64,000 nucleotides of DNA from CAYRNY01 sp964425755 (GCA_964425755.1 CAYRNY010000006.1:124001-188000); one strand, 5' to 3'. Shown: positions 26,385 to 35,643, counted from the first letter of the stretch. Translations and numbers: made by a program. The notes: generated by a model from the sequence alone, not told the origin.

Positions 26385-27575
26385 TCATTCCTGCCGGATG
26401 TACAACAGCAGCACGGCCACCGCCAGCAGGTCCAACGCCACGACCACCGCGACGTTCATCCCCAGGCCGCCCGCGAACAGGCGCGGCCCCAGCAGCGCCC
26501 CGGTCATGCGCCCGCTGGCGAACGCCGCTGCGGTCCCCGCCATCAGAGTCGCGCGGGCGTGCGGCACGAGTTCGGTCATCAACGGCAACGAGCTGACCAG
26601 CGCGAACTCAAACGAGATGAAAAACAGGAACAACGCCACAAGTGCGCCTTCCACGCTGAACCCCAGCAGCGGAAGCAACGGCGCAGATAACGCGTTTAAC
26701 CCGATCCCGAGCGCGACCGCGCGGCGCTTGCCGAGCCGGTCCACGAAGCCCGCGACCGCCCCCTCTCCGCCAAGCTCCGCCAACCCAATCACGATCGCCG
26801 ACGCCCCCAACGCCGTGACCGCCAGCGCGAAGGCGTCCTCCATCCACGCGCCGTAAATGATCATCAACGCTTCGTTAGCTGCACTGATCAGGAAGCTGAC
26901 CACCAGCCCGGCCCTTGCAGGGGCGTGGCGCAGCACCAGTCGCGCGCCTTGTGCCAGCGACGGGCGTGAACCGTCGCGCGCCGCATCGGACGGGATCATG
27001 CGCCAGATCAACGCGATCGCGAACACACCCAGCACGGCCAGCAGCGGAAATGCCGCTTGCCAGGCATCCGCCCGCGCGATCAACCAGCCAACCAGCGGCA
27101 TCCCGAGCAAGAATGCGCCGGACCAGCTTAACTCGGTCAGCGCGATCGCCTGGCCACGCTGCGCGTACCGCACCCGGTCGCCGATGTACGCTTGCAGCGC
27201 CGGGTCAAACACCAGTTTCGCAATCCCCGCCAGCAACAGCCCCGCAAACAGCGCGGGATACGTGGGCCACAGCGCCACCAAAACCATGCCCCCCGTAAAC
27301 GCGCCCATCCCGGCCAGCATGGCGACTTTCCGCCCGCGTACGTCGGCCAGCGAACCAAACACCGGGCTGACCAGACCCAGCCCGGACCGCGCGGTGACGA
27401 TCAGCGCGACGGCTTCCAGGTCCACACCCAGCCCACGCGCGAAGGTCGGCAGAAACGGGTACACCATGCGGTGCCCCGTGTTAAGCACCGTCCGGGCGAG
27501 TGTGAAGACAACCAACTGCAAACGCAGCCGCAACGCGGGAGCTTGCACCGAATGTGCTACCTGAGTCGGGTCCAA
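26385..27575 (-). CDS. MFS transporter
   Basis: 396 residues with about 12 hydrophobic helices. The conserved loop after helix 2 reads FGSLADVRGRKVAML, the MFS G-X3-D-R/K-X-G-R-R/K motif, and a repeat-type loop occurs midway (FVDRLGKRRAVALG). The start appears to be TTG at 27575, with GAGAGA six bases before it; no ATG lies upstream of the first helix. Substrate is not evident: sugar uptake is suggested by the GH94 gene downstream, but drug-efflux-type MFS proteins look alike at this level. It follows the NTPase gene by 64 nt. Confidence 0.87.
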   Translation of the reverse strand: MDPTQVAHSVQAPALRLRLQLVVFTLARTVLNTGHRMVYPFLPTFARGLGVDLEAVALIVTARSGLGLVSPVFGSLADVRGRKVAMLAGMGAFTGGMVLVALWPTYPALFAGLLLAGIAKLVFDPALQAYIGDRVRYAQRGQAIALTELSWSGAFLLGMPLVGWLIARADAWQAAFPLLAVLGVFAIALIWRMIPSDAARDGSRPSLAQGARLVLRHAPARAGLVVSFLISAANEALMIIYGAWMEDAFALAVTALGASAIVIGLAELGGEGAVAGFVDRLGKRRAVALGIGLNALSAPLLPLLGFSVEGALVALFLFFISFEFALVSSLPLMTELVPHARATLMAGTAAAFASGRMTGALLGPRLFAGGLGMNVAVVVALDLLAVAVLLLYIRQE

Positions 27576-27639
27576 TGCTGTCTCTCGATGTATATGCTAT
27601 GCAATAGGCAAGTCATTGCAGGAATCGCTCAAGCGAGTT

Positions 27640-28185
27640 TCAGTCGCCGCTCGGGTGCAACGTCACGCCCCCCGCCCGGAGTCGCGCCAGGATGTCCGCC
27701 ACCAGCTCATCGCGGTTGTCGGGCCGGACCTCGATCACGGTGATGTCGGGGCGCGCCTTGACACGGTCACCAAACGCCGTGCTGCGCTGCACAACTGTTC
27801 CCAACAGAACGCACGCACTATCCAGCACTTTCAGCACGATCGCTCTGAACGCAGGAGAGTAAAGCTCCATTGGCCCGATCTCATCGATCACGACCAGCGC
27901 GCCCCGGTCCAGCGCCCGCCGGACGCTCGCCACCCCGATCGCGTCCAGCGCTGCGACATCAACGCCGTACTTGCTTACGCGGGGCGGGCCGTCGAACGTC
28001 TCGTGCGCCAGGACTCCGCGTTCTCCGTCCAACGTGACCATCTCGAAGCCCTGCCGCACCCCTTCCGGCGCGATCTCCCGCGTGAAGAACCCGCCCGCGT
28101 CGGCATCTACGCGCGCCAGCACGCGCTGAATCAACGTGGTCTTGCCGCTGCCGGGCCTGCCGGTGAGCAATAGCTTCACGCTCAT
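27640..28185 (-). CDS. THEP1-like nucleoside-triphosphatase
   Basis: A 181-residue P-loop protein with Walker A GRPGSGKTT at the N-terminus and Walker B VVIDEIGPMEL, matching the NTPase_1/THEP1 family. Other family features are GFFTREI and LDGERGVLAH. THEP1-type enzymes hydrolyse NTPs slowly; the cell role is unclear. I chose the ATG at 28185, with AGGTGG close upstream; the open frame reaching 28305 overlaps the upstream gene. It follows the M15-like gene by 19 nt and is probably cotranscribed with it. Confidence 0.88.
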   Translation of the reverse strand: MSVKLLLTGRPGSGKTTLIQRVLARVDADAGGFFTREIAPEGVRQGFEMVTLDGERGVLAHETFDGPPRVSKYGVDVAALDAIGVASVRRALDRGALVVIDEIGPMELYSPAFRAIVLKVLDSACVLLGTVVQRSTAFGDRVKARPDITVIEVRPDNRDELVADILARLRAGGVTLHPSGD

Positions 28186-28204
28186 AATGCCACCTACACC
28201 TTGC

Positions 28205-28948
28205 TCACGGGATCGGCCAGAGCGGCACCGTCGTTCCGCCGGGCGTCGGGTACGGGTTGCGCAGGCCGCGCATATCGCCAAACCCCTGCGCAACCATCCA
28301 ATCACAGATCACCGGGCCGCCGTGCCGGTCAGTCAGCGGAACGCCGTCGATCTGCGGCAAACCGTTATAGCCGCGCAGATACCCAAAACGACCGTCGATC
28401 TGCGCCCGTGCCGCCTCAGAAAGCTCGCGGTCACCGATCGCGATCGCGTGAATGTGGATCGGCGAGCCAGGATAAAGCTCGTCCGTGTCGCGCACCCAGG
28501 CCGCGAAGCCGGCCACCCGCAGCGCGCGGATCAGCGGATCGAGTTCGTCGTACAGCACCTCCCAATTGGCCGGACTGCGCACGGAGATATCGACCGCGCC
28601 GCCGCCGTCATGCGTGCCGAAGCTCGCTGCCACGCCGCCCGCATTATAACTGCCCTGCGTCAGCGCGCGCCGCAGCTCGATCACGCCACCCTGGGCGCTG
28701 TAGAGCCGCTGCGCATGATCCAGCATCGCCACCGTGCGCGCATTTAACTGCACCCCGCCAACCCACAGCCGCGTGTAATTGTCCGGTGGCTCCCAACACC
28801 CCGCAGGCTCGACAAACGCGGTCGACGTGCCACCTGGTGCAGCGCCATATGACACGCCCAGCACGGTGAGCGCCCCCACGAGCCACAGGCACGCCATGCC
28901 TGCCACAAAGACCCATCTCATTCGCGTATGGTTAAGTGACACCGTCAT
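28205..28948 (-). CDS. membrane-anchored M15-like zinc peptidase candidate
   Basis: 247 residues. One N-terminal hydrophobic segment (VFVAGMACLWLVGALTVLGV) suggests export or anchoring. The core contains GTHDGGGAVDIS, resembling the S-X-H-X6-D metal motif of D-Ala-D-Ala carboxypeptidases (M15), and later SPIHIHAIAIGD, which could supply the third His ligand. If so, it trims peptidoglycan stem peptides outside the cell. The match is by motif only and the rest is unfamiliar. It is 43 nt downstream of the RACo-like gene and 19 nt upstream of the THEP1-like gene, same strand. Confidence 0.6.
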   Translation of the reverse strand: MTVSLNHTRMRWVFVAGMACLWLVGALTVLGVSYGAAPGGTSTAFVEPAGCWEPPDNYTRLWVGGVQLNARTVAMLDHAQRLYSAQGGVIELRRALTQGSYNAGGVAASFGTHDGGGAVDISVRSPANWEVLYDELDPLIRALRVAGFAAWVRDTDELYPGSPIHIHAIAIGDRELSEAARAQIDGRFGYLRGYNGLPQIDGVPLTDRHGGPVICDWMVAQGFGDMRGLRNPYPTPGGTTVPLWPIP

Positions 28949-28991
28949 CTTGCCTTCAAACGCCTGCTGCAGGTGTTCCCCGGTGTCGTGC

Positions 28992-30800
28992 TTAGCGCCA
29001 GGGGTCAGGGGACAGGATCACCGCCTGGCTGAAGCGGTCTCTGAAATCCGGGTGATCGGTCAGTTCAATGTAATGCAAGCGCCGCACCACGTCCACCGCG
29101 CGGTCGCGCTCGCCCGCGTTGATCAGCATCCGTTTGGCGCCGATCCCGGCGGCGTTACCCACCTGGTGGAACCGCTCGACGGGCAGCGGCGGGAACATGC
29201 CCAGCGCGATCGCACTCGCGATATCGATGTAACTGCCAAACGCGCCCGCGACGATCACGCGCTCGATCGACAGCTCATCGATCCCTGCGCGCTCTGTCAG
29301 CAGCTTGATCCCCGCCCGGATCGCGCTCTTCGCCAACTGGACTTCGCTCACATCGGCGCGGCTGAGCACAACCGGGCGACCGTGACCCGTTTGGTCCGCC
29401 GGCACAATCTCGAACCACGTATCGCGCCCTTCGCGGTGAACCTGGGGGTGGCCGGGCTCCATGCGCCCGGTCGCGCTGACGATACCTGCCGTGCGCAGCG
29501 CCGCGACAGCGTCCAGAATCCCCGACCCGCATAACCCGACCGGCGGCGCGTGGTTGATCGTGAGCCACGTCAGGGAATCGTCGCGCCAGATCAGGCGCTC
29601 GATCGCTCCATCTGCCGCGCGCATCCCGTCACGGATGTGCGCCCCTTCAAACGCCGGGCCGGACGCGGTCGAGCACGTCCAGAGCTTGCCGTCCGCGTTG
29701 AGTGTGACTTCCGTGTTCGTGCCGATATCGAGACTCAATGTGATCCCCGGCTGTTCCGTGACTCCGGTCGCCAGCAGCATCGCGGTGTGGTCGCCACCGA
29801 CGAACCCGGCCAGGTTGGGCGGCAGGTAAACTTGCGCGCCGGGCGCGACATCCAGCCCCAACTCTCGCGCCGGAGTCGTGATGGCCGACGCCAGCGCCGG
29901 GACGTAGGGCGCGCTGCCCAACTGGTCAATCGGCAGGCCCAGCAACAGGTGATGCATCGCCGTGTTCCCTACCGCGACCACGTCGACCACGTCCTCAGCC
30001 GCCCGGCCCGCCTGTTTGCAGACCGTGTGCAGCAGCCCATTGATGCCCACCACAACAGCACGCTGTAAGCGCGCCGCGCCGTCCTGCTCGCGCATGATCA
30101 GCGTCAGGCGCGCCATCACGTCCTCACCGTACGCGATCTGCGGGTTGGTCGTCCCGGCGATAGCGAGCGTCTCGCCGCTGGTCAGATCGAGCAAATACGC
30201 CGCCAGGCCGGTCGTGCCGACATCTACCGCAAAACCTAACGGCGTGCGGTCCGGCGGCAGGACGTGCAGCACAGCGTGCCCGTGCGTCACCACGCGCACG
30301 CGCCAATCATGCGCCCGCAGCAAGCCCGGCACCCGCGCGATCACCTTTGCAGAGACGCGCCACGCCGGATCAACCCCGTCAATCCGCTCCCAATCGCCGC
30401 GCAGATCGTCAACCGACGGGGGCACGCCACACAGATCGTAGACCTGGATCACGGGGTTCAAATCCAGGGTGGCTTCTTCGCCCTCAACCTGGCTGCGCTG
30501 CATCACGCTTAACGATTCCGGCGGCACATCGACCACGATGAGATCGTCGCCCTCGATCAGCGTCTGGCAGGCCAGCCGGTACCCGGCAACGCGATCGCTG
30601 TCGCTGAGCATATCGTCTTCAAGGTCGTTGGGCGCGCTGACCGCGCCGCGCAGCACGCGCACCCGGCAGTCCCCGCAGACACCCATACCGCCGCATACCG
30701 CCGCCAGCGCCACCCCTGCCGACTGTGCCGCGTGCAACAACGTAGCACCGGGCGCAGCCTTCACGCGCCGCCCCAACGGTTGAAAAACGATCTCAGTCAT
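28992..30800 (-). CDS. 2Fe-2S / ASKHA corrinoid activation protein (RACo/RamA-like, DUF4445)
   Basis: About 602 residues. The N-terminal ferredoxin domain has Cys36, Cys42 and Cys45 (CGGMGVCGDC) and a fourth Cys in RLACQT. An ASKHA ATPase-like core follows, with GFAVDVGTTGLAAYLLDL and, later, LSLDIGTNTEVTL and GLCGSGILDA. Such proteins use ATP to reduce the cobalt of corrinoid proteins to Co(I) for methyl transfer. I take the ATG at 30800 because it overlaps the DUF1638 stop as ATGACTGA; an ATG at 30812 is possible. No corrinoid protein or methyltransferase is in the window, so the target is unknown. Confidence 0.88.
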   Translation of the reverse strand: MTEIVFQPLGRRVKAAPGATLLHAAQSAGVALAAVCGGMGVCGDCRVRVLRGAVSAPNDLEDDMLSDSDRVAGYRLACQTLIEGDDLIVVDVPPESLSVMQRSQVEGEEATLDLNPVIQVYDLCGVPPSVDDLRGDWERIDGVDPAWRVSAKVIARVPGLLRAHDWRVRVVTHGHAVLHVLPPDRTPLGFAVDVGTTGLAAYLLDLTSGETLAIAGTTNPQIAYGEDVMARLTLIMREQDGAARLQRAVVVGINGLLHTVCKQAGRAAEDVVDVVAVGNTAMHHLLLGLPIDQLGSAPYVPALASAITTPARELGLDVAPGAQVYLPPNLAGFVGGDHTAMLLATGVTEQPGITLSLDIGTNTEVTLNADGKLWTCSTASGPAFEGAHIRDGMRAADGAIERLIWRDDSLTWLTINHAPPVGLCGSGILDAVAALRTAGIVSATGRMEPGHPQVHREGRDTWFEIVPADQTGHGRPVVLSRADVSEVQLAKSAIRAGIKLLTERAGIDELSIERVIVAGAFGSYIDIASAIALGMFPPLPVERFHQVGNAAGIGAKRMLINAGERDRAVDVVRRLHYIELTDHPDFRDRFSQAVILSPDPWR

Positions 30801-31548
30801 CTGCCGTGCCATCTCTGGATGCGTCGATCAATTGGGTCCCTGCCCGCTGGCGGATCGTGTGATCCGGTGGCACTGTCAGGAACTCGTCATCAGGCCACTC
30901 ACCGCGCAGCAGCATCGTGATCAGGCGATTGTCACCCCGTTTGCGCTCGAAAGCCCAGCCATGCTGCCGCGCCTGCTGCTGTGCCAGCGCTTCATATTGC
31001 TCGGCACCTGTCGTGCCGGTATCGATGAACGCCGCGCGGTCGTAATGGCTGCGCCACTCGCCCATCACACTGATCAGGTAGTCAGCGTTTTCTTCACCGT
31101 ACTTCTCAACGTAGGTCTCACGCAGCGTGGCGAGATCCTCTACTCCCGCCGCGCCAAGCGCCGTGCTGGAACCCGGCTCCAGGCGTTCCAGGTAATCATG
31201 GCTATACCAGTACGTGCCGGGGTGCGCGTCGAACTCCTCTTGGTAACGGCAGCGCGAGCCGAGGTAAAGCGTGATGCAATCGTGTGCACGCGGGATCACC
31301 AGCGGTGTATGCCGGGCGCTCAGCCCGACCGTCGCCAGCCCGCACATGCCGTAAGCCAGGACGATCGCGTCGTAGCGCCCCGGTGGAACGGCGTCGATTT
31401 CGGCTTGCAGCGTCAGACGCAAGTGTTTCGGCGTATCGTGCAGCCCTTGGCGGAACAACTGCACCGTGATCGTATTCGTCGTCTCCGCTGCTGCTGCGTA
31501 AACCATGCGTGCCATCGCTTCACAGGTAAGTGCCATATAGTGCGCCAT
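30793..31548 (-). CDS. DUF1638 protein
   Basis: A 251-residue cytosolic protein matching DUF1638: YDAIVLAYGMCGLATVGL, LVIPRAHDCITLYLGS and, later, a YEALAQQQA-type helical region. Members are often encoded beside corrinoid methyltransferase and activation genes; their role is unknown, and the conserved Cys and His residues hint at a metal or cofactor site. AGGAGA lies 11 bases before the ATG at 31548. It is the first gene of the run and is translationally coupled to the RACo-like gene by an 8-nt overlap. The pair may form a corrinoid-reactivation unit (inference). Confidence 0.85.
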   Translation of the reverse strand: MAHYMALTCEAMARMVYAAAAETTNTITVQLFRQGLHDTPKHLRLTLQAEIDAVPPGRYDAIVLAYGMCGLATVGLSARHTPLVIPRAHDCITLYLGSRCRYQEEFDAHPGTYWYSHDYLERLEPGSSTALGAAGVEDLATLRETYVEKYGEENADYLISVMGEWRSHYDRAAFIDTGTTGAEQYEALAQQQARQHGWAFERKRGDNRLITMLLRGEWPDDEFLTVPPDHTIRQRAGTQLIDASRDGTADD

Positions 31549-32112
31549 GAATCACCGATTCTCCTGTAGCTTGTTACAAGTTAAGCGGGCATATCGAAGT
31601 CACCAGCCTTGACGGGCGGATGCATCAAACACAACACTGATCGATGCGTGGGCACGAACACGTCGCAACCGATCGAAGCTGAACGCGATCAACCTGGACA
31701 GCCGGCATCCGGTTTCGCACCGGCGAAACGACGCGGCACATCGAAAGTCGCTGCGGCCCAACAAGCCTTATCATACCATCGAACACGGGAAAAAACACCG
31801 ATCCCGGCAGCAGACGCGAGCACATGCAAACGCTGGCCGCACCGTCGCCATGCTGCCCGGTGACCGCGAAAGCACACGTAACGGCCAACCTGGAAACCGC
31901 CCGGCAATTGCAGCGCGATCATGTCGTAATAGTACTATTGTCTATACGCTGTTTAGGGATGTTATGGATTTGTCAACATCCTTGTTCAGACCGTACTTCT
32001 TTCCTATAAATTAACGTATATTTACGCCAGCAATTGCGCTATACTGGTATTGTAAAATCGTAGGCGTTCTCCAAAACACAGCTTTCATAGCACTGGGCAG
32101 GAGTACCCATAT
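31549..32112. other. 564-nt intergenic region between divergent units
   Basis: No convincing gene. It holds GTTTCG/CGAAAC and CGGGA/TCCCG small hairpins and an AT-rich stretch near 31925-32050. TATACT at 32040-32045 could be a -10 for the TadE-like gene, without a good -35. I looked for a cobalamin riboswitch ahead of DUF1638 and did not find its conserved boxes. Confidence 0.45.
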
Positions 32113-32607
32113 ATGCACAGGAACAAGACCGAGAAAAAACGCAGACTTGAAAGCGGTCAAAGTCTGGTTGAAATGGCTTTGGGCTTTATGCTGTTCTTGG
32201 TCGTCGTATTGGGCTTGCTCGATCTGGGGCGGTTGTTTTTCATCTACATCGCCCTGGAAGATAGCGCGAGTGAGGCTGCGCTTTACCTCGCACTCAACGC
32301 AGATTGCCCAGTAGCATGCAGCGAGCAGGCATCCCCTTCGCCCTTGTGTGTATCCGACGCGACCGCGTGTGACGCGCCAAACAACGCGTTTGATCGGGCG
32401 GAAAAGGCCTTCAGCAGCCTGCAGATTGACTGGGACAAGGTAGGCATCGAACACGAATTTATCGCCGCGACAGCCGACACCGAAGCCATGGTCAAAGTTT
32501 CGCTCGAATATCCTTTTGATCTTATCACACCAATAATCACGGATATTGTGGGCAATGACGTTTTCGTCCTGCGCGCTGAAGCCACCCATGTCCGCATCGC
32601 AGAATAA
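32113..32607 (+). CDS. TadE-like pseudopilin protein
   Basis: A 164-residue protein with the TadE signature: a short basic leader, then SGQSLVEMALGFMLFLVVVL, the Gly-Gln-X-hydrophobic-Glu segment of Flp pilus minor proteins, and one membrane helix. The remaining 110 residues are extracytoplasmic and contain Cys pairs that may form disulphides. AGGAG lies ten bases before the ATG. It is first of three co-directional Tad-type genes with 44-52 nt gaps. No Tad ATPase, TadB/C platform or prepilin peptidase is in the window. Confidence 0.85.
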   Translation: MHRNKTEKKRRLESGQSLVEMALGFMLFLVVVLGLLDLGRLFFIYIALEDSASEAALYLALNADCPVACSEQASPSPLCVSDATACDAPNNAFDRAEKAFSSLQIDWDKVGIEHEFIAATADTEAMVKVSLEYPFDLITPIITDIVGNDVFVLRAEATHVRIAE

Positions 32608-32651
32608 CAACAGCACATCCAACATGTTAAAGATGCCCAGGGAGTTACCGA

Positions 32652-34091
32652 ATGTTTTCCGCACTCATATACCGCAAGACCCGTCCCAGAGAGGAAGGGC
32701 AGGCCCTGGTTGAGTTCGCGCTGAGCCTGCCAATCTTAATGCTCTTCATTGCCGGACTGATCGACTTCGGCATGATCCTGTTTTCGTATTCCCAGGCCGC
32801 AAACTCGCTGCGTAACGCGCTGCGCTACGCCGAGGTGTTCGGCTACTACGGCCAGGATACGATCCCCTACCTGGACTGCCCGGCGATGATCGACGAGGCA
32901 TCCAACAACTTCTTTACCGCCTCGCACGTCGTGAATATCACCTACGTCAAAGCGACCGACACCAGCACCACCTACGACTGCGCGACGGTCAGCAATGACG
33001 TGCTCGAGAACGGCGACATCCTGAATATCCAACTCACCGCAAACGTCGACCCGTTCTTTTTGCCCATCGGCAATTTGCAGCTTGATTTTGAGGGCCAGCG
33101 CAGCATCGTGAAAGCGATCCCCGTCACCGTCACGGGTGACCTCGGTGGCGGCGGCGGTGGCGGCAGCCCGCCCCCTGCGCCAACCAACTTCGTGGCGATT
33201 GAAAACTGCACGATCGACACCAACAATGTCTCGTTCCAGTGGACGTCGCTGTCCCCCGCGCCCGACACAATGGAAATCCGCGACGCCAACACCGACGTCG
33301 CCGTGTACATCATGAACCCTGCCGATACAGCGTATTGTGACGGGTGCGACACGATATCCTCAGTAGACGGCGCACGCTGCTATTATGCGGTGGCGTTTAA
33401 CGAGGACGGCGCCAGCGGGCCATCCAACGTCGACTGCGCCGCCTGTACCGCCGATCCGCTCGCGCCGGTCAACTTCACCGCCAGCGCGAACTGCAACACC
33501 GGCGCGATCAGCTTCGACTGGGACTGGGGATCGACCAATCCGCTACCCACAAGGGCGATCTTCTATGACGCCGATACCGGCATCGAGGTCGCACAGTACG
33601 CCGAGGACCCCGACGTAACACAATGTGACGATTGCCTCACACTGACCCCGCCATTCGACCGAAGGTTCTACATGATCGCGGTGAACGGCGCGCCACCGAA
33701 CGAGAAATACAGCCCTGCATCGGCCACAGCATCCGTCGAATGCACCGCCCCGCCACCCGCAGAAACGGGAACTGCCACACTCACCGTCGAATTGCGCAAG
33801 ACGCAAAACAAGAATACCAACTGCGATCTTCACAGCAGTCAAAATCTGGGGGCCGGCCAGTCCGTCACAATAGAACGTGATGGCTTGGTTGTCGGCAGCG
33901 GTACGACCGGCGCCAACGGGACCATCACCTTCTATGACGTGCCGACAAACGCAGACGGTATGACCTTTGAGATCATCGTACCGGGAACCCCGGTATCAAG
34001 CTATGTGGTCGCCTGCGACGATGAAGCACCTTTCAACACCATCGAACTGGCAAACGGTGACTCCAAGACAATCAGCTTCGGCTACCATTAG
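32652..34091 (+). CDS. TadE-like protein with fibronectin- and SpaA-like extracellular domains
   Basis: 479 residues. The N-terminus EEGQALVEFALSLPILMLF is a TadE-type leader and membrane helix. After about 130 residues comes a glycine linker (GGGGGGGS) and PPPAPTNF, then two fibronectin-III-like repeats, each with a CDXC-type Cys pair (CDGCDTIS and CDDCLTLT). The C-terminal 100 residues look like a prealbumin/SpaA-type beta domain, with SGTTGANGTITFYDVP. The protein is predicted to be membrane-anchored and surface-exposed, probably adhesive or structural. It is much longer than a normal TadE (about 150-200). Confidence 0.8.
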   Translation: MFSALIYRKTRPREEGQALVEFALSLPILMLFIAGLIDFGMILFSYSQAANSLRNALRYAEVFGYYGQDTIPYLDCPAMIDEASNNFFTASHVVNITYVKATDTSTTYDCATVSNDVLENGDILNIQLTANVDPFFLPIGNLQLDFEGQRSIVKAIPVTVTGDLGGGGGGGSPPPAPTNFVAIENCTIDTNNVSFQWTSLSPAPDTMEIRDANTDVAVYIMNPADTAYCDGCDTISSVDGARCYYAVAFNEDGASGPSNVDCAACTADPLAPVNFTASANCNTGAISFDWDWGSTNPLPTRAIFYDADTGIEVAQYAEDPDVTQCDDCLTLTPPFDRRFYMIAVNGAPPNEKYSPASATASVECTAPPPAETGTATLTVELRKTQNKNTNCDLHSSQNLGAGQSVTIERDGLVVGSGTTGANGTITFYDVPTNADGMTFEIIVPGTPVSSYVVACDDEAPFNTIELANGDSKTISFGYH

Positions 34092-34142
34092 GCATTTTCG
34101 ATCGCCGTTGGTCGATACTGAGAAAACAACAGGGAGCGACAT

Positions 34143-35573
34143 ATGAGAATCACACAGACAGTCTCAAGCTGGCTGAAGCAACCGGGGAGGCAGCTTGAGC
34201 CGAGTCCAGGACAGGCTATTGTGTTGGTCGGCGTGGCAGCGCTGGCGCTGATCGCGATCATGGGCCTGGCGATTGATGGCGGGCGGCTGCTGTTCCTCAG
34301 CCGCGAGACACAGAACGCCGCCGATGCCGCCGCTATTGCCGCGGCACGCGCCTTATGTGCTGAACGCACGGACTATATCCAGGCGGGTTTCAACGCCGCC
34401 CGCGCGAACGGCTTCGACAATGACGAAAATCCCGGCACTGTCGAGATTAACGTCCCCCCGACACGAGCCAGCATTGATATCGGTGAGGACTGCGAAGGGT
34501 GTTACGTCGAAGTCATCGTCCACGGTGAAATCCCGGCATCCTTCATTGGCCTGGTCTACGACGGGCCGCTGGCGGCCACCAGCCACGCGATCGGCGCGTG
34601 CAACCCGAACCAGTTTAACGTCAGCGATGATTCCGGCGAGGTAGACATACGCGCCATGTGGAGCATCGGCGACAGTTGCCGCACCGAAATCACCGGCTCT
34701 GGAATCACGGTCGTTGGCGGTGCCCACGCAAACGGCGAGCTTGATTTTAACCCCAAGAACGGCGGCGGAATTATCGTCGGGCCTGCCAGCTACTACAGCA
34801 GTTGGCACAACCCGGCAGACAAAAGCAAATGGTGTCCGCCAGATGACTGTGGTTCGGAATTTACGGACCTGGTCGACGGCAGCGGTGGAGGCACAACCAC
34901 GACACCAGCGGGCGCGTGCAACGCGACCTGCTTCGTAGAAAACGATGAGGACGACGAATCCGGTGGCACCGGCGGCACGTATCCCGACGCCAACCCTTAC
35001 CAGGTCGCCGAATCGCAGCCTAACCCATTGGCGGATCGCTATCCAATCGAGGATTTCCGTCCCGGTGGCGCACAAGCGGTGTTGGCCGGGTCCAAGTACT
35101 ACGCCTATACCGGAAGTTGTGGCGGCATCGGCAGTTGGTTCAATAGCCATACATCCGGCAACGTGATGGACGAAGGGCTGTACTACACCACCTGCGACAT
35201 CGACATGAAACAGTGGGATGGTATCACAGGCAATGTTACGTTTGTGACCGAAGGGTCGATCAAGGTGGTCGATAACGACAACCAGACCCTGACGCCGTTC
35301 GTGGACGGCCTGTTGATGTTCGCCAACGGCGGCGGTGATACCTGCAGCTCAAAGACGATCCAGTATTCCGGCAGCAACAATCGCTGGACGGGCATCCTGT
35401 ACGCGCCGCACGGTGAGGTCAAGTTCTCAGCGTCCTTCAACGGCTCCCAGATCTTCGGATGTGTTGTCGCCTACGACATTAAGTTCAGCGGCAGCAACAA
35501 CGACATCCGCTGCGACGAAGCGTTCACAGAAGCTGACACCGGCGGCGAACCCGGCATCTGGGTAAGCGAGTAA
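34143..35573 (+). CDS. TadG-like protein with large extracellular region
   Basis: 476 residues. The N-terminal SPGQAIVLVGVAALALIAIM and the following AIDGGRLLFLSRETQNAAD match the Flp pilus TadG-type (TadE/G-like) start. The first 150 residues are the pilus-type part; residues about 160-476 form a Ser/Gly/Asp-rich region with many Cys and repeated WTGILYAPHGEVKFS-like and AYDIKFSGSNNDI strands, suggesting a beta-helix or polymer-forming fold. GGGAG precedes the ATG. It is the last gene of the three-gene Tad cluster and is closed by a strong terminator. Confidence 0.78.
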   Translation: MRITQTVSSWLKQPGRQLEPSPGQAIVLVGVAALALIAIMGLAIDGGRLLFLSRETQNAADAAAIAAARALCAERTDYIQAGFNAARANGFDNDENPGTVEINVPPTRASIDIGEDCEGCYVEVIVHGEIPASFIGLVYDGPLAATSHAIGACNPNQFNVSDDSGEVDIRAMWSIGDSCRTEITGSGITVVGGAHANGELDFNPKNGGGIIVGPASYYSSWHNPADKSKWCPPDDCGSEFTDLVDGSGGGTTTTPAGACNATCFVENDEDDESGGTGGTYPDANPYQVAESQPNPLADRYPIEDFRPGGAQAVLAGSKYYAYTGSCGGIGSWFNSHTSGNVMDEGLYYTTCDIDMKQWDGITGNVTFVTEGSIKVVDNDNQTLTPFVDGLLMFANGGGDTCSSKTIQYSGSNNRWTGILYAPHGEVKFSASFNGSQIFGCVVAYDIKFSGSNNDIRCDEAFTEADTGGEPGIWVSE

Positions 35574-35598
35574 CACGCAAGGCCAAAAACGGTAACGC

Positions 35599-35630
35599 AA
35601 ACTGCCTGCGATGGACTGCAGGCAGTTTTT
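35599..35630. terminator. terminator between the tadG-like gene and trpG
   Basis: An 11-bp stem AAACTGCCTGC/GCAGGCAGTTT with an 8-nt loop and TTTTT on the plus strand. Bidirectional use is possible, since trpG ends on the other side at 35644. Confidence 0.82.
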
Positions 35631-35643
35631 GTGTCCCCCAGGC

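Noticed and set aside
31609..32009. Several 60-90 codon open frames in the intergenic region before the TadE-like gene
   Set aside because: Overlapping frames on both strands, no ribosome sites and no domain pattern.
31549..32112. Cobalamin or other riboswitch ahead of DUF1638
   Set aside because: Searched by eye on the minus strand for the B12 box and similar conserved boxes and did not find them; only small hairpins are present.
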